NCBI RefSeq assembly: GCF_006346325.1
Contig: NZ_VDYR01000001.1
Location: 992,001 to 1,056,000 of the forward strand
DNA from: Sphingomonas japonica
Lineage (GTDB): Bacteria > Pseudomonadota > Alphaproteobacteria > Sphingomonadales > Sphingomonadaceae
DNA: 64,000 nucleotides
Direction: 5' to 3'
Translations under genes and position numbers: made by a program
The notes under the pieces: generated by a model
Seen by the model: only the letters and a program-made list of their open reading frames with translations
The model's database searches: none
What the model was told of the DNA's origin: nothing
In this document: positions 1 through 9,063 of the stretch, piece by piece
How the letters are laid out: each line of letters opens with the position of its first letter
How positions within the stretch are numbered: the stretch's first letter is position 1

Positions 1-698
1 GTCGACAATTCCCAGTCGAGCACCGCCGCCACGCGCGGAACGTCGGGGGCGAAGATAAGGTTGTCGATGCGGAAGTCGCCGTGCACGATCGCCGTGCGCG
101 TCTGCGGCGGCACAGTCTGCGGCAGCCACTCGATCAGCCTGTCCATCGCCGGCAGATCATCGGTCTGGCTGGCGCGATACTGCCGCGTCCAGCGCGCGAC
201 CTGGCGCTCGAAATAATTGCCCGGCTTGCCATAATCGCCCAGGCCCACCGCCTCGGGATCGATCGCGTGCAGCGCCGCGAGCGTGTCGATCATCGCATGA
301 TAGTGCGCCGTGCGTTCCGCCGGGGCGAGACCGGGCAAGGTGCCGTCCCACAGCGTCCGGCCCTCGACCAGTTCCATGACGTAGAACATCGAACCGATCA
401 CAGTGTCGTCGGTACACAGTCCGAAATAGGGCTTGGCCACCGGAAAGCCTGTGGGGTGCAGCGCCGCGATCAGACGGTATTCGCGATCGACCGCATGTGC
501 CGACGGCAGCAGCTTGCCGAACGGCTGACGGCGCAGGACATAGCTTTTGCCCGGCGTATCCACCCGGTAGGTCGGGTTGGACTGGCCGCCGGGAAATTTT
601 TCGAGCGAAACCGGCCCGCCGAACCCCGGCATGCGATCGGCCATCCAGCGTTCGAGCGCGGCGGTATCGATCGGCGTATCGCCTGCATCACCGGTCAT
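1..698 (-). CDS. Phosphotransferase (ACAD10/11-type APH kinase), 3' end cut by window edge
   Basis: The ATG at 698 overlaps the stop of the upstream dehydrogenase gene as ATGA. The frame then runs off the left edge, leaving about 232 residues. These form an aminoglycoside-phosphotransferase-like kinase: an N-lobe with FPGGQSNPTYRV and the ATP-anchoring region SYVLRRQP, the catalytic loop HGDFRIDN at about residues 206-213, and LDWE at about 227-230, whose Asp would bind metal. Bacterial relatives sit beside acyl-CoA dehydrogenases, as here; in human ACAD10 and ACAD11 the same two domains are fused. Inference: it phosphorylates a hydroxyacyl-CoA rather than an antibiotic. The C-terminal part is not visible. 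Confidence 0.9.
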   Translation of the reverse strand, partial: MTGDAGDTPIDTAALERWMADRMPGFGGPVSLEKFPGGQSNPTYRVDTPGKSYVLRRQPFGKLLPSAHAVDREYRLIAALHPTGFPVAKPYFGLCTDDTVIGSMFYVMELVEGRTLWDGTLPGLAPAERTAHYHAMIDTLAALHAIDPEAVGLGDYGKPGNYFERQVARWTRQYRASQTDDLPAMDRLIEWLPQTVPPQTRTAIVHGDFRIDNLIFAPDVPRVAAVLDWELS

Positions 699-1780
699 GG
701 GAACACGATCACCGATCGCACGCTGTCGCCGCTGCGCAGCTTCGCCAGCGCTGTATTGACGTCATCTAGCGCGATCGTCTCCGCTACCATCGTGTCCAGA
801 TCGAGCTTGCCGTCCAGATACATCCGCACGAGCCGAGGCATGTCGAGCGGGAACTGCGTCGATCCCAAAAGCGATCCTTGCAGTTTCTTGCCGGTCAGAA
901 AGGTCGGGCCAGCGATGCTGACCGACTGGCCGGGGGCGATCATGCCCAGGATCGTCGCGGTTCCGCCGCGGCGCAGGATCGTCCAGGCGAGTTCTGCGGT
1001 ATTCGGCCGCCCGACCGCTTCTATCGCATAGTGCACACCGCCACCGGTGAGCGTGAGCACCGCCTTGGCAAGGCCCTCGGCGCCGGCGTCGAACGCGTGG
1101 GTGGCCCCCATGCGCTTCGCCAGCTCGCGCTTTTCGGCGACCGGATCGATCGCGACGATCATCCCCGCGCCGGCGATTTTCGCCGCGTTGATCGCCGCCA
1201 GCCCGATGCCTCCGGCGCCGATCACCGCGACGCTTTCGCCGGGCTTGACCTTGCTGTCGTTGAAGACCGCACCCGCCCCGGTAATCACCGCGCAGCCCAG
1301 CAGCGCTGCCCGGTCGAGCGGCATAGCCTTGTCGATGGCGACACAGGCGTTCTCGTGCACCAGCATCCGTTCGGCGAAGGCCGACAGGTTGAGGAACGGT
1401 GCCAGCGGCGTGCCGTCCGCCAGGCTCAAACGCGGCGGAGCGTCGGCGGGACGGCGGGTGGATGGGTCGATGCACAATGACGGCCGCCCGCTGGTGCAGA
1501 ACTCGCAGGATCCGCAGAACACCGTGAAGAAGGTGATGACGGGATCACCGGGCCGAACGCTCGACACGCCATCGCCGACCACTTCGACCACGCCTGCCGC
1601 CTCATGCCCCGGCACGGTCGGCACCGGGTGCGGAAAACTGCCATCGACGAAATGCAGGTCCGAGCGACACACCCCGACGGCGGCAGTACGGATCAGCACC
1701 TCGCGCGGACCCGGCGCGTCGATGCGAACGTCCTCGATCGACAGCGGCGAACCCGCCTCACGTAATATTGCAGCCTTCAT
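695..1780 (-). CDS. Zinc-dependent MDR alcohol dehydrogenase
   Basis: A 361-residue medium-chain dehydrogenase that oxidises an alcohol with NAD(P). The GroES-like half carries the catalytic zinc ligand Cys38 (GVCRSDL) and the GHEAAG His-Glu pair. A structural-zinc lobe follows (CGSCEFC and a fourth Cys in SLC). The Rossmann half has the nucleotide loop [11 protein letters not shown]. The ATG at 1780 was chosen because it overlaps the acyl-CoA dehydrogenase stop by 4 bp and because family homology begins at MKAAILRE; the open frame extends further upstream only as out-of-frame readthrough. It lies between an acyl-CoA dehydrogenase and a kinase gene, which suggests a shared catabolic route. 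Substrate unknown. Confidence 0.92.
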   Translation of the reverse strand: MKAAILREAGSPLSIEDVRIDAPGPREVLIRTAAVGVCRSDLHFVDGSFPHPVPTVPGHEAAGVVEVVGDGVSSVRPGDPVITFFTVFCGSCEFCTSGRPSLCIDPSTRRPADAPPRLSLADGTPLAPFLNLSAFAERMLVHENACVAIDKAMPLDRAALLGCAVITGAGAVFNDSKVKPGESVAVIGAGGIGLAAINAAKIAGAGMIVAIDPVAEKRELAKRMGATHAFDAGAEGLAKAVLTLTGGGVHYAIEAVGRPNTAELAWTILRRGGTATILGMIAPGQSVSIAGPTFLTGKKLQGSLLGSTQFPLDMPRLVRMYLDGKLDLDTMVAETIALDDVNTALAKLRSGDSVRSVIVFP

Positions 1781-3012
1781 GCGTGCTTCCCGAACTCCGC
1801 GCGCGCGATCGTGCGGTTGTGGACCTCGTCCGGGCCGTCGGCGAAGCGCAGCGTGCGCATTCCTGCCCACGCGCTCGCCAGTTCGAAATCGTCGGACACG
1901 CCGCCGCCGCCATGCGCCTGGATCGCGTCGTCGAGGATCTTGAGTGCCATGGTCGGCGCCTGCACCTTGATCATGCTGATCTCGAGATGCGCCGACTTGT
2001 TGCCCGCACGGTCCATCATGTCGGCGGCCTTCAGGCACAACAGCCGCGTCATCTCGATATCGATCCGCGCCCGCGCGACCCGCTCTTCCCAGACCGAAAA
2101 GTCGGCGATGCGTTTGCCGAACGCTACGCGCGACTGAAGCCGCCGCGCCATTGCCGCGATCGCTTCCTCGGCGACGCCGATCGTGCGCATGCAATGATGG
2201 ATGCGCCCCGGCCCGAGCCGCCCCTGCGCGATCTCGAACCCACGGCCTTCGCCCAGCAGCAGGTTCTCCGCGGGGACGCGCACATTGGTGAGCGACACCT
2301 CGCCATGTCCGTGGGGAGCGTGGTCGTACCCGTAGACTGACAGCATGCGCTCGATCTTGACCCCGGGCGCATCGAGCGGAACGAGGATCATGCTCTGCTG
2401 CGCATGTCGCGACGCATCCGGGCTGGTCTTTCCCATGACGATCGCGATCTTGCAGCGCGGATCGCCGGTGCCCGACGACCACCATTTACGGCCGTTGATG
2501 ACATAATCGTCGCCGTCGCGAACCATCGACGTCTGGATGTTGGTCGCATCCGACGATGCCACTGCCGGCTCGGTCATCAGGAACGCCGACCGGATCTCGC
2601 CCTGCATCAGCGGACGCAACCAGCGCTCCTTCTGCTCGAGCGTACCGTAGCGATGAAACACTTCCATATTGCCGGTATCGGGCGCGGAGCAGTTGAAGCA
2701 TTCCGACGCCCAATGGACGCGGCCCATCTCTTCGGCGCACAAGGCATATTCGAGATTGGTGAGCTGCTCTCCCTCGAACACGAAGCTGTCGTCGACATGG
2801 GTCTGCCCGGAATGCGGCGGCATGAAGAAATTCCACAGCCCCTGCCGCTTCGCCTCTGCCTTGGCCTCCTCGATCACCGCGACTGGCTGCCAGCGGTCTC
2901 CGGAGGCGATCTGCGCATGATATTCGTGCGTGCGCGGTCGGATGTGCTGGTCGATGAAGCCGCGAACGCGGTCGCGGAAATGCGTTTCGCGGGCGCTTAG
3001 CGTGAAATCCAT
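1777..3012 (-). CDS. Acyl-CoA dehydrogenase, ACAD10/11-like
   Basis: A 411-residue FAD-dependent acyl-CoA dehydrogenase with the usual helical N-domain, beta middle domain and helical C-domain. Motifs of the ACAD10/11 branch are clear: [17 protein letters not shown] in the flavin/substrate region, [22 protein letters not shown], and an AHGGGG motif near the C-terminus. It is the first gene of a three-gene unit reading leftward (dehydrogenase, alcohol dehydrogenase, kinase) with 4-bp overlaps. In mammals this dehydrogenase type works with an APH-like kinase domain on 4-hydroxyacyl-CoAs; a similar job here is inferred from co-location. A TetR-type regulator diverges from its promoter region. 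Confidence 0.93.
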   Translation of the reverse strand: MDFTLSARETHFRDRVRGFIDQHIRPRTHEYHAQIASGDRWQPVAVIEEAKAEAKRQGLWNFFMPPHSGQTHVDDSFVFEGEQLTNLEYALCAEEMGRVHWASECFNCSAPDTGNMEVFHRYGTLEQKERWLRPLMQGEIRSAFLMTEPAVASSDATNIQTSMVRDGDDYVINGRKWWSSGTGDPRCKIAIVMGKTSPDASRHAQQSMILVPLDAPGVKIERMLSVYGYDHAPHGHGEVSLTNVRVPAENLLLGEGRGFEIAQGRLGPGRIHHCMRTIGVAEEAIAAMARRLQSRVAFGKRIADFSVWEERVARARIDIEMTRLLCLKAADMMDRAGNKSAHLEISMIKVQAPTMALKILDDAIQAHGGGGVSDDFELASAWAGMRTLRFADGPDEVHNRTIARAEFGKHA

Positions 3013-3164
3013 CGTCGCACTCTCCCGATCGTGGTCGGCTATCGACTAGAACATACCCGATCTTCGGTAAAGCGATGGTCCGCATAAAATGCACGGGCGA
3101 AGGGCGTGTAACGTGAGATTACAATAACACTGTTTCTTCGAAAAGAATCGGTTAAGCTCGGCCT
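3013..3164. promoter_or_regulatory. Divergent promoter/operator region, dehydrogenase operon and TetR gene
   Basis: These 152 bases separate divergent starts at 3012 and 3165 and must hold both promoters. The half next to the regulator is clearly AT-richer than its surroundings. At 3106-3130 the sequence begins GTGTAA and ends TAACAC, an imperfect dyad of about 25 bp that could be an operator. The dyad is short and its centre is not symmetric, so the assignment is tentative. Confidence 0.4.
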
Positions 3165-4409
3165 ATGCAGCTTGTCGACGACGCGGGGGCGACTGGAGCG
3201 GACCGCAGCACCAAACGGTTTCAGGCCAAACGGGACGCGATCCTCGCGGCGGCGGCGGACGCCATCAACGAGGCGAGCGCAAAGGGGATGACCTTTGCCG
3301 ACGTCGCGCAGCGTGTCGGGCTCAATACCACCAGCGTCACCTATTATTTCAAGCGCAAGGAAGACCTTGCCGCTGCGGCATTCGAAGCGACGCTGGCGAC
3401 GCTGCACGCCATGCTCGACGAAGCGCTCGCCGAGCCCGACCCGCCTGCGCGCGTCGATTGCTTCCTTAGGCTCAACTTCGCCCGCTTGGCGCGGGTCCGC
3501 CGCGGCGAGCAGCACGCGATCGCCATCCTGTCCGACCTGCGCGCGATGGAGGAACCGATCAAGGGTCGCCTGTTGACAGGCTGGCGCGACGTGTTCCGCA
3601 AGACGCGCAGACTGTGGGCGCCCTGCCCCACCCGCGCGCATACTGATCTGGCCGGAGCGCGCGCGCATGTGCTGCTCGAGAACAGCTTCTGGTTGACCGC
3701 CTGGCTCGATCGCTACGAACTCGACCAGTATGATCGGGTCGAGGCGCGGCTGATGGACGTGTTCCGCCACGGCCTAGCGATGCCCGACGACGACTGGGCA
3801 CCGCAGCCGCTCGACCTCAGCCACGAAACCCCCGATCCGGCGCGGGAGAATTTCCTGCTGGCGGCGACGCGGCTGATCAATCAGCTTGGCTATCGCGGAG
3901 CCTCTGTCCAGCGCATCGCTTCCGAACTCAACGTGACCAAGGGCAGCTTCTACCACCATCTCGATGCCAAGGACGACCTAGTCACCGAATGCTATCGTCG
4001 CAGCTTCGATACCATTACCGACGCCCAGCGCGCCGCCGACCATGCTGGCGGCAGCCATTGGCAGCGACTGGTCAGCACGATGGCGGCGCTGCTCGACGTC
4101 CAGTTCGCCGAACGCGCGCCGCTGCTGCGCACGACGGCGCTGTCGGGACTGCCGCCGCGTGTGCGCCAGACGATGATCGACCGGTCCAACCGCATCGCGC
4201 GGCGCTTCGCGGGCACGATGAGCGACGGGATCGCCGAGGGATCGATCCGCGCGGTCGATCCGCTGGTGGCCAGTCAGGCGCTGATGGCGCTGCAGAACGC
4301 CGCCTTCGACATGCGCAAATGGGCCAGCACCATGCCGCGCGACCGCGCCATCGCGATGTACGCCTCGACACTGGCATTCGGGCTGTTCGACGATCGGACG
4401 ATCGCCTAA
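3165..4409 (+). CDS. TetR/AcrR-family regulator with two DNA-binding domains
   Basis: At 414 residues this is about twice the length of an ordinary TetR protein, and it contains two TetR units. The first helix-turn-helix spans about residues 24-70 (TFADVAQRVGLNTTSVTYYF). The second spans about 225-272 (ASVQRIASELNVTKGSFYHH). Each is followed by its own helical ligand-type domain. Both recognition helices look intact. Its position, divergent from the acyl-CoA dehydrogenase operon, suggests it controls that operon, probably in response to an acyl-CoA or related ligand. The 3' end overlaps the convergent VOC gene by 4 bp. The tandem could act as a covalent dimer. Target and ligand are inferred. 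Confidence 0.92.
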   Translation: MQLVDDAGATGADRSTKRFQAKRDAILAAAADAINEASAKGMTFADVAQRVGLNTTSVTYYFKRKEDLAAAAFEATLATLHAMLDEALAEPDPPARVDCFLRLNFARLARVRRGEQHAIAILSDLRAMEEPIKGRLLTGWRDVFRKTRRLWAPCPTRAHTDLAGARAHVLLENSFWLTAWLDRYELDQYDRVEARLMDVFRHGLAMPDDDWAPQPLDLSHETPDPARENFLLAATRLINQLGYRGASVQRIASELNVTKGSFYHHLDAKDDLVTECYRRSFDTITDAQRAADHAGGSHWQRLVSTMAALLDVQFAERAPLLRTTALSGLPPRVRQTMIDRSNRIARRFAGTMSDGIAEGSIRAVDPLVASQALMALQNAAFDMRKWASTMPRDRAIAMYASTLAFGLFDDRTIA

Positions 4410-4822
4410 TCCGGCGCGTCCGACGCCTTGGGCCAATAGCTACCGAAATTCCACAGGTTGCCTTCCGGATCACGCGCCGAGAAATCGCGGCTGCCATAAT
4501 CGGTGTCGGCGGGCGGCGTGGCGATCGTCGTACCCGCCGCCGCCAGCCGAGTGTGCAGCGCGTCAGGATCGTCGACCGCGACATAGATCGCGTCGGTCCG
4601 GCGACCATCGAGATCGCCGACCATCGCGCCATATTCGTCATCCCGATGCTGACCGAGCATGATCATCGACGATCCGTAGGCGAGCTGGGCATGCATCACG
4701 ACGCCGTCGTGGCGATAGACTGCATGTTCGACGAACCCGACGGTGCCAACCAGCCAGGCGATCATCGTGTCCGCATCGCGACAGCGCATCGTCGGAAATA
4801 TCCGGGGAGCCTCAAGCATCAT
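4406..4822 (-). CDS. VOC (glyoxalase/bleomycin-resistance fold) protein
   Basis: A 138-residue vicinal-oxygen-chelate protein. It shows the paired beta-alpha-beta-beta-beta repeats, with the second half ending RDPEGNLWNFGSYWP, the usual VOC C-terminal signature in which the Glu and Phe-Gly residues line the metal site. Two adjacent ATG codons (4822 and 4819) are possible starts. Its 5' end overlaps the end of the PPK2 gene by 11 bp, so it is probably translated from the aspS-PPK2 transcript. Substrate unknown; such proteins range from isomerases to dioxygenases and drug-binding proteins. Confidence 0.82.
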   Translation of the reverse strand: MMLEAPRIFPTMRCRDADTMIAWLVGTVGFVEHAVYRHDGVVMHAQLAYGSSMIMLGQHRDDEYGAMVGDLDGRRTDAIYVAVDDPDALHTRLAAAGTTIATPPADTDYGSRDFSARDPEGNLWNFGSYWPKASDAPD

Positions 4823-5600
4823 CGTCAGATCCTCCTTTCAGGGCAGCACGCGCCATCTTCTCGACATCAGGATCGAGTTCGGGCGGCGTCATCGACACGT
4901 TCGCTTCCAGGCGGTCGGCGATCGCCGTCAGGGCGGCAATTCGCGCTGCCTTGCGATTATTGCCGTCGATCACCTTCCACGGCGCGTCCGGGGCGTGGGT
5001 ACGCGCCAGCATCTCCTGTATCGCATCGAGATAGGCGGCGCGCTGCGCCCGGTTGCGATAATCCTCTGCGCCGGTCTTCCATCGCTTCCAAGGATCGTCG
5101 AGACGCTGACGGAACTGCTTGTCCTGAAACGCTTGGGTGATGTGGACGAACAGTTTGACGATCGTCGTTCCGCAATCGGCCTGCTGCGCTTCGAAATCGT
5201 TTATCTCGCCATAGGCGCGTCGCCAGTCCGCCTCCGGCGCAAAGCCTTCCACGCGCTCGACCAGCACCCGGCCGTACCAGCTACGGTCGAAGACATGAAT
5301 GGTGCCATTGGCTGGCAGCCGCGTCCAGAAGCGCCACAGATAATGCCGCGCCTTCTCCTCGGCGCTGGGCGCGGCGATCGGCAGCACCTCGAAAAAGCGC
5401 GGGTCCCATTCGGCAGTCAGCCGCTTGATGATCCCGCCCTTGCCCGCCGCATCCCATCCTTCGAATACGATGATAGCCGGCTTTTTGTGGACGATGTGCG
5501 CGACCTGGATCCGGTCGAGCCGCGCCTGCACTTTCTTCAGCGCATCCGGATAGTCGCCGTCGAACTTCTTGCCGGCTTCATAGTCGCTGAGGTCGAACAC
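4812..5600 (-). CDS. Polyphosphate kinase 2 family protein
   Basis: A 262-residue single-domain PPK2, which moves phosphate between polyphosphate and nucleotides. The Walker A loop is FEGWDAAGKGG near residue 47, the lid region includes AAPSAEEKARHYLWRFW, and the Walker B-like motif is FDRSWYGR near residue 104. These are the family's catalytic signatures. It lies 15 bases downstream of aspS on the same strand and overlaps the VOC gene. The chromosome also has ppk1 and ppx about 5 kb away, so this cell can both make polyphosphate and use it to charge nucleotides. Whether it prefers mono- or diphosphates cannot be told by eye. Confidence 0.93.
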   Translation of the reverse strand: MFDLSDYEAGKKFDGDYPDALKKVQARLDRIQVAHIVHKKPAIIVFEGWDAAGKGGIIKRLTAEWDPRFFEVLPIAAPSAEEKARHYLWRFWTRLPANGTIHVFDRSWYGRVLVERVEGFAPEADWRRAYGEINDFEAQQADCGTTIVKLFVHITQAFQDKQFRQRLDDPWKRWKTGAEDYRNRAQRAAYLDAIQEMLARTHAPDAPWKVIDGNNRKAARIAALTAIADRLEANVSMTPPELDPDVEKMARAALKGGSDDDA

Positions 5601-5615
5601 GCGCTTCTCCCGATG

Positions 5616-7415
5616 TTAGGATTTCGCAGGTCCCGGCGCTTCCACCAAGCGGATGTTCAGCTCGCGCAGTTGCTTGGCGCTGACCGGTCCCGGCGCAGCC
5701 ATCATCAAGTCTTCGGCCTTCTGATTCATCGGGAACAGCACCACCTCGCGAATATTGGGTTCGCCGGCCAGCAGCATGACCATGCGATCGACGCCGGGCG
5801 CCGACCCGCCATGCGGCGGTGCGCCGAACTTGAATGCGTTGATCATGCCGGCGAAATTCGTATCGACCTCTTCCTTGGAATAGCCCGCGACCTCGAACGC
5901 CTTGTACATGATCTCGGGCCGGTGGTTCCGGATCGCGCCCGACGACAGTTCGACGCCGTTGCAGACGATGTCGTACTGATACGCCAGGATATCGAGCGGG
6001 TCCTTCGTCTCCAGCGCTTCCATCTCGCCCTGCGGCATCGAGAAGGGGTTGTGGCTAAAATCGACTTTCTTGGCGTCCTCGTCATATTCGAACATCGGGA
6101 AATCGACGATCCAGCAGAACTCGAAACGGTTCGGATCGATCAGACCGAGTTGCTCGCCAACCCGCGTGCGGGCAAGCCCCGCCAGCTTGGCCGCCTGTGC
6201 TTCCTTGCCCGCGGCAAAGAACAGCCCGTCATCGGGGCCGAGGCCGAGCGCATCGGCCATCGCAGTCATCTTGTCCTCGCCGTGGTTCTTGGCGATCGGG
6301 CCCCCCCATTCGCCGCCCTTGCGCGTGGCATAGCCGAGCCCGGCAAAGCCTTCGCCCTGTGCCCAGCTATTCATGTCGTCGAAGAACTTGCGGCTCTTTT
6401 CCGCGGTGCCCGGTGCCGGGATTGCGCGCACGACGTCTCCGCTATCGACGATCGAAGCGAAGCGGCCGAACCCCGATCCGACGAACTGCTCGCTGACGTC
6501 GGAAATCAGGATCGGATTGCGCAGGTCGGGCTTGTCGTTGCCGTATTTCAGCATCGATTCGCGATACGGGATGCGGCGGAACGGCAGCGCCGAGACTTCC
6601 CGTCCCCGTCCCTGCCAGTCGGCATATTCCTCGAACACGCCGTGCAGAACCGGCTCGATCGCAGCGAACACGTCTTCCTGCGTGACGAAGCTCATCTCGA
6701 AATCGAGTTGATAGAATTCGCCGGGCGAGCGATCGGCGCGCGCATCCTCGTCGCGAAAGCACGGCGCGATCTGGAAATATTTGTCGAAGCCCGCGACCAT
6801 CAGCAGCTGCTTGAACATCTGCGGCGCCTGCGGCAGCGCATAGAATTTGCCGGGATGGACGCGGCTGGGCACCAGATAGTCGCGCGCGCCCTCGGGACTG
6901 CTCGCGGTCAGGATCGGGGTCTGGAATTCGGTGAAGCCCTGGTCGATCATGCGGCGGCGCAGGGATGCGATGACGTTCGAGCGCAGCAGCATGTTGGCGT
7001 GCAGCCGCTCGCGCCGCAGATCGAGGTAGCGATAGCGCAGTCGGATATCCTCGGGATATTCGGCGTCGCCCGCAACCGGCATCGGCAGTTCCTGCGCATG
7101 ACTCTGTACCGTCGCCCCGCGCGCGAACACCTCGATCGCGCCGGTCGGCAGATTGGCATTGATCGTCGCGTCGGAACGCTTTTTGACGGTGCCGTCGATG
7201 GTCACGACCGATTCGACGCGCAGCGCCTCGAATGTCGGCAGCGCAGGCGAATCCGCATCGGCGACGATCTGGGTGATGCCGTAATGGTCGCGCAGGTCGA
7301 TGAAGAGCACGCCGCCATGATCGCGCTTGCGGTGAACCCAGCCCGACAGGCGGACGTCGCTGCCGACGTCGGTTTCGCGAAGGGCGGCGCAATGGTGCGT
7401 GCGATAGGCGTGCAT
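5616..7415 (-). CDS. aspS: Aspartyl-tRNA synthetase
   Basis: A 599-residue class II synthetase of bacterial size. It has an N-terminal OB-fold anticodon domain, class II motif 2 around [15 protein letters not shown], a GAD insertion in the middle, and motif 3 [14 protein letters not shown] near the C-terminus. The ATG at 7415 is preferred over one nine codons upstream because family homology begins at MHAYRTH and a GGAAG lies a suitable distance before it. It diverges from rnd and heads a unit with PPK2 and the VOC gene. Whether it also charges tRNA-Asn cannot be decided here; no amidotransferase or asparaginyl synthetase gene is in the window. Confidence 0.96.
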   Translation of the reverse strand: MHAYRTHHCAALRETDVGSDVRLSGWVHRKRDHGGVLFIDLRDHYGITQIVADADSPALPTFEALRVESVVTIDGTVKKRSDATINANLPTGAIEVFARGATVQSHAQELPMPVAGDAEYPEDIRLRYRYLDLRRERLHANMLLRSNVIASLRRRMIDQGFTEFQTPILTASSPEGARDYLVPSRVHPGKFYALPQAPQMFKQLLMVAGFDKYFQIAPCFRDEDARADRSPGEFYQLDFEMSFVTQEDVFAAIEPVLHGVFEEYADWQGRGREVSALPFRRIPYRESMLKYGNDKPDLRNPILISDVSEQFVGSGFGRFASIVDSGDVVRAIPAPGTAEKSRKFFDDMNSWAQGEGFAGLGYATRKGGEWGGPIAKNHGEDKMTAMADALGLGPDDGLFFAAGKEAQAAKLAGLARTRVGEQLGLIDPNRFEFCWIVDFPMFEYDEDAKKVDFSHNPFSMPQGEMEALETKDPLDILAYQYDIVCNGVELSSGAIRNHRPEIMYKAFEVAGYSKEEVDTNFAGMINAFKFGAPPHGGSAPGVDRMVMLLAGEPNIREVVLFPMNQKAEDLMMAAPGPVSAKQLRELNIRLVEAPGPAKS

Positions 7416-7439
7416 GGTCGGATGTCTTCCAATGATCGC

Positions 7440-7516
7440 CACCCCGACGAAGGCCCGGGTCTCGTGCCGCGAGCGCGACGCCTGAGGAACGAGATTCCGG
7501 CTTTCACCGGAATGAC
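7440..7516. repeat. REP-like palindromic repeat in the aspS/rnd intergenic region
   Basis: The short divergent spacer carries a nested inverted repeat. An inner hairpin has arms ATTCCGG (7494-7500) and CCGGAAT (7507-7513) around a 6-base loop. An outer pair is TCTCGT (7460-7465) with ACGAGA (7489-7494). Sequences of the form GAGATTCCGG...CCGGAATGACG are familiar scattered intergenic repeats in proteobacteria, including sphingomonads. No second copy is obvious in this window, so the call rests on symmetry and resemblance. Confidence 0.5.
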
Positions 7517-7591
7517 GGCTGAATATGAAGCCGCGCGAATCCCTGTCCGCCCCCTCTTTGTCAAGCGGCGCGGAACCCCTATGGGGGGGCG

Positions 7592-8767
7592 ATGCACATT
7601 CATGGCCTGATCGAGGACAACGCCGCCCTCGCCAATCTCTGCGCGCGACTATCCAATTCGGACTATGTCTGCGTCGATACCGAGTTCATGCGAGAGAACA
7701 GCTATTGGCCGGAACTCTGCCTGATCCAGATCGCCGACGAACACGAAGCCGCAGCGATCGATCCGATGCTGCCGGGGATCGACCTCAAGCCGCTGCTCGA
7801 CCTGCTGACCGAGAATGAGGATGTCCTGAAGGTATTCCATGCCGGCGGGCAGGACCTCGAGATCGTCTACAACCTGACCGGCAAGACCCCGCATCCCCTG
7901 TTCGATACCCAGGTCGCGGCGATGGCACTGGGACAAGGCGAGCAGATCGGCTATTCGAACCTCGTCGAGAGCTATCTCGGCATCGTCGTCGACAAGGGTG
8001 CGCGCTTCACCGACTGGTCGCGTCGTCCGCTCGATACTCGCCAGATCGATTACGCCATCGCCGACGTAACGCATCTGGCGAAGATCTTTCCCAAGATGGT
8101 CGACAAGCTGCGCAAGACCGAGCGTGGCGCGTGGCTCAACGAGGAAATGGAACGGTTGGGGGACCCCGCCAACTATTTCAACGATCCCGAACAGGTCTGG
8201 CAGCGCATTCGAGTCTCCAGCCGCAAGCCCGAGGCGCTGGGGCGGCTGAAGGCGCTGGCGCGGTGGCGCGAGATCGAGGCGCAGAACAAGAACCTGCCGC
8301 GCGGCCGCATCGTCAAGGACGAGACCATCGCCGATCTGGCGGCCAATCCTCCCAGGAAGCAGGGCGATCTTACCCGCGTGCGCGGGCTGTCGGCGAGCTG
8401 GGGCGGGAACGACATCGGCGGGCGGATGATGGCCGCGCTCGCCGACGCGGTACCGATGTCTGCCGACGAGATGCCGAGCCGCGACGATCGCAAGCCGTCG
8501 CTCGGCAAGGAAGGATCGCTGGTCGCCGACCTGCTCAAGCTGCTGCTCAAGATCCGATCGCGCGACATCAACGTCGCCTCGCGGCTGCTCGCGCGATCGG
8601 ACGATCTCGAGGCGCTGGCTGCGGGACAGCGCAGCGATCTCGCGATCCTCGAGGGATGGCGGTATGAACAGTTCGGGCGCGACGCGCTGGCGCTGGTCGA
8701 AGGGCGACTCGGCTTCACCGTCAAGGAAGGCAGGCTCAAGATGACGCGCACGGAGGACGAGCAGTGA
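7592..8767 (+). CDS. rnd: Ribonuclease D
   Basis: A 391-residue 3'-5' exoribonuclease that trims tRNA and other small RNAs. DEDD-family exonuclease motifs are visible: VDTEFMRE near residue 27 (Exo I), [13 protein letters not shown] near residue 84 (Exo II) and [13 protein letters not shown] near residue 153 (Exo III, with the Tyr of the DEDDy type). An HRDC helical domain follows at about 210-290. The ATG is preceded by a G-rich ribosome-binding stretch. It overlaps the following lipoprotein gene (GTGA), so the two are probably cotranscribed. Confidence 0.95.
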   Translation: MHIHGLIEDNAALANLCARLSNSDYVCVDTEFMRENSYWPELCLIQIADEHEAAAIDPMLPGIDLKPLLDLLTENEDVLKVFHAGGQDLEIVYNLTGKTPHPLFDTQVAAMALGQGEQIGYSNLVESYLGIVVDKGARFTDWSRRPLDTRQIDYAIADVTHLAKIFPKMVDKLRKTERGAWLNEEMERLGDPANYFNDPEQVWQRIRVSSRKPEALGRLKALARWREIEAQNKNLPRGRIVKDETIADLAANPPRKQGDLTRVRGLSASWGGNDIGGRMMAALADAVPMSADEMPSRDDRKPSLGKEGSLVADLLKLLLKIRSRDINVASRLLARSDDLEALAAGQRSDLAILEGWRYEQFGRDALALVEGRLGFTVKEGRLKMTRTEDEQ

Positions 8768-9063
8768 GAGGGTCGCTGACAGTTTCAATGCTGCTGTTGG
8801 GGGCGTGCACCGCTGCGAACCAGCAAACGCCATCCGCACCGTCCGATGCCGAGCAGGCAGGCGCGCAGTGCGATGCAGGCGCCATCCAGGACCTGATCGG
8901 AAAGCCGGCCGATGCCTTCGCCGATGATGCCAAGGCTCGGTCAGGCGCGGCTGCCGTCCGCCGCTATGTCACCGGTTCGCCCGTAACGATGGATTTCAGG
9001 GCGGACCGCCTCAACGTCGAAACCGATCCCACCGGGACGATCGTCAAGCTGAGCTGCGGCTGA
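8764..9063 (+). CDS. I78-family peptidase inhibitor, lipoprotein
   Basis: Starts with GTG overlapping the rnd stop (GTGA) and encodes 99 residues. A signal peptide ends in the lipobox LLGAC, so the mature protein should be a lipid-anchored envelope protein. The C-terminal half matches the I78 inhibitor pattern: a Cys, then IQDLIGKP, a VTMDFRADRLNV core, and a terminal Cys-Gly, with the two cysteines likely joined. I78 proteins inhibit serine proteases; the target protease here is unknown. The stop abuts the convergent ppx gene with no spacer. Confidence 0.83.
   Translation: MRGSLTVSMLLLGACTAANQQTPSAPSDAEQAGAQCDAGAIQDLIGKPADAFADDAKARSGAAAVRRYVTGSPVTMDFRADRLNVETDPTGTIVKLSCG

Noticed and set aside
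4743..7610. A 955-codon open frame on the plus strand
   Set aside because: It is antisense to PPK2 and aspS, both unmistakable. GC-rich codon bias leaves long stop-free antisense frames, and its translation is Arg/His/Asp-rich with no fold-like pattern.
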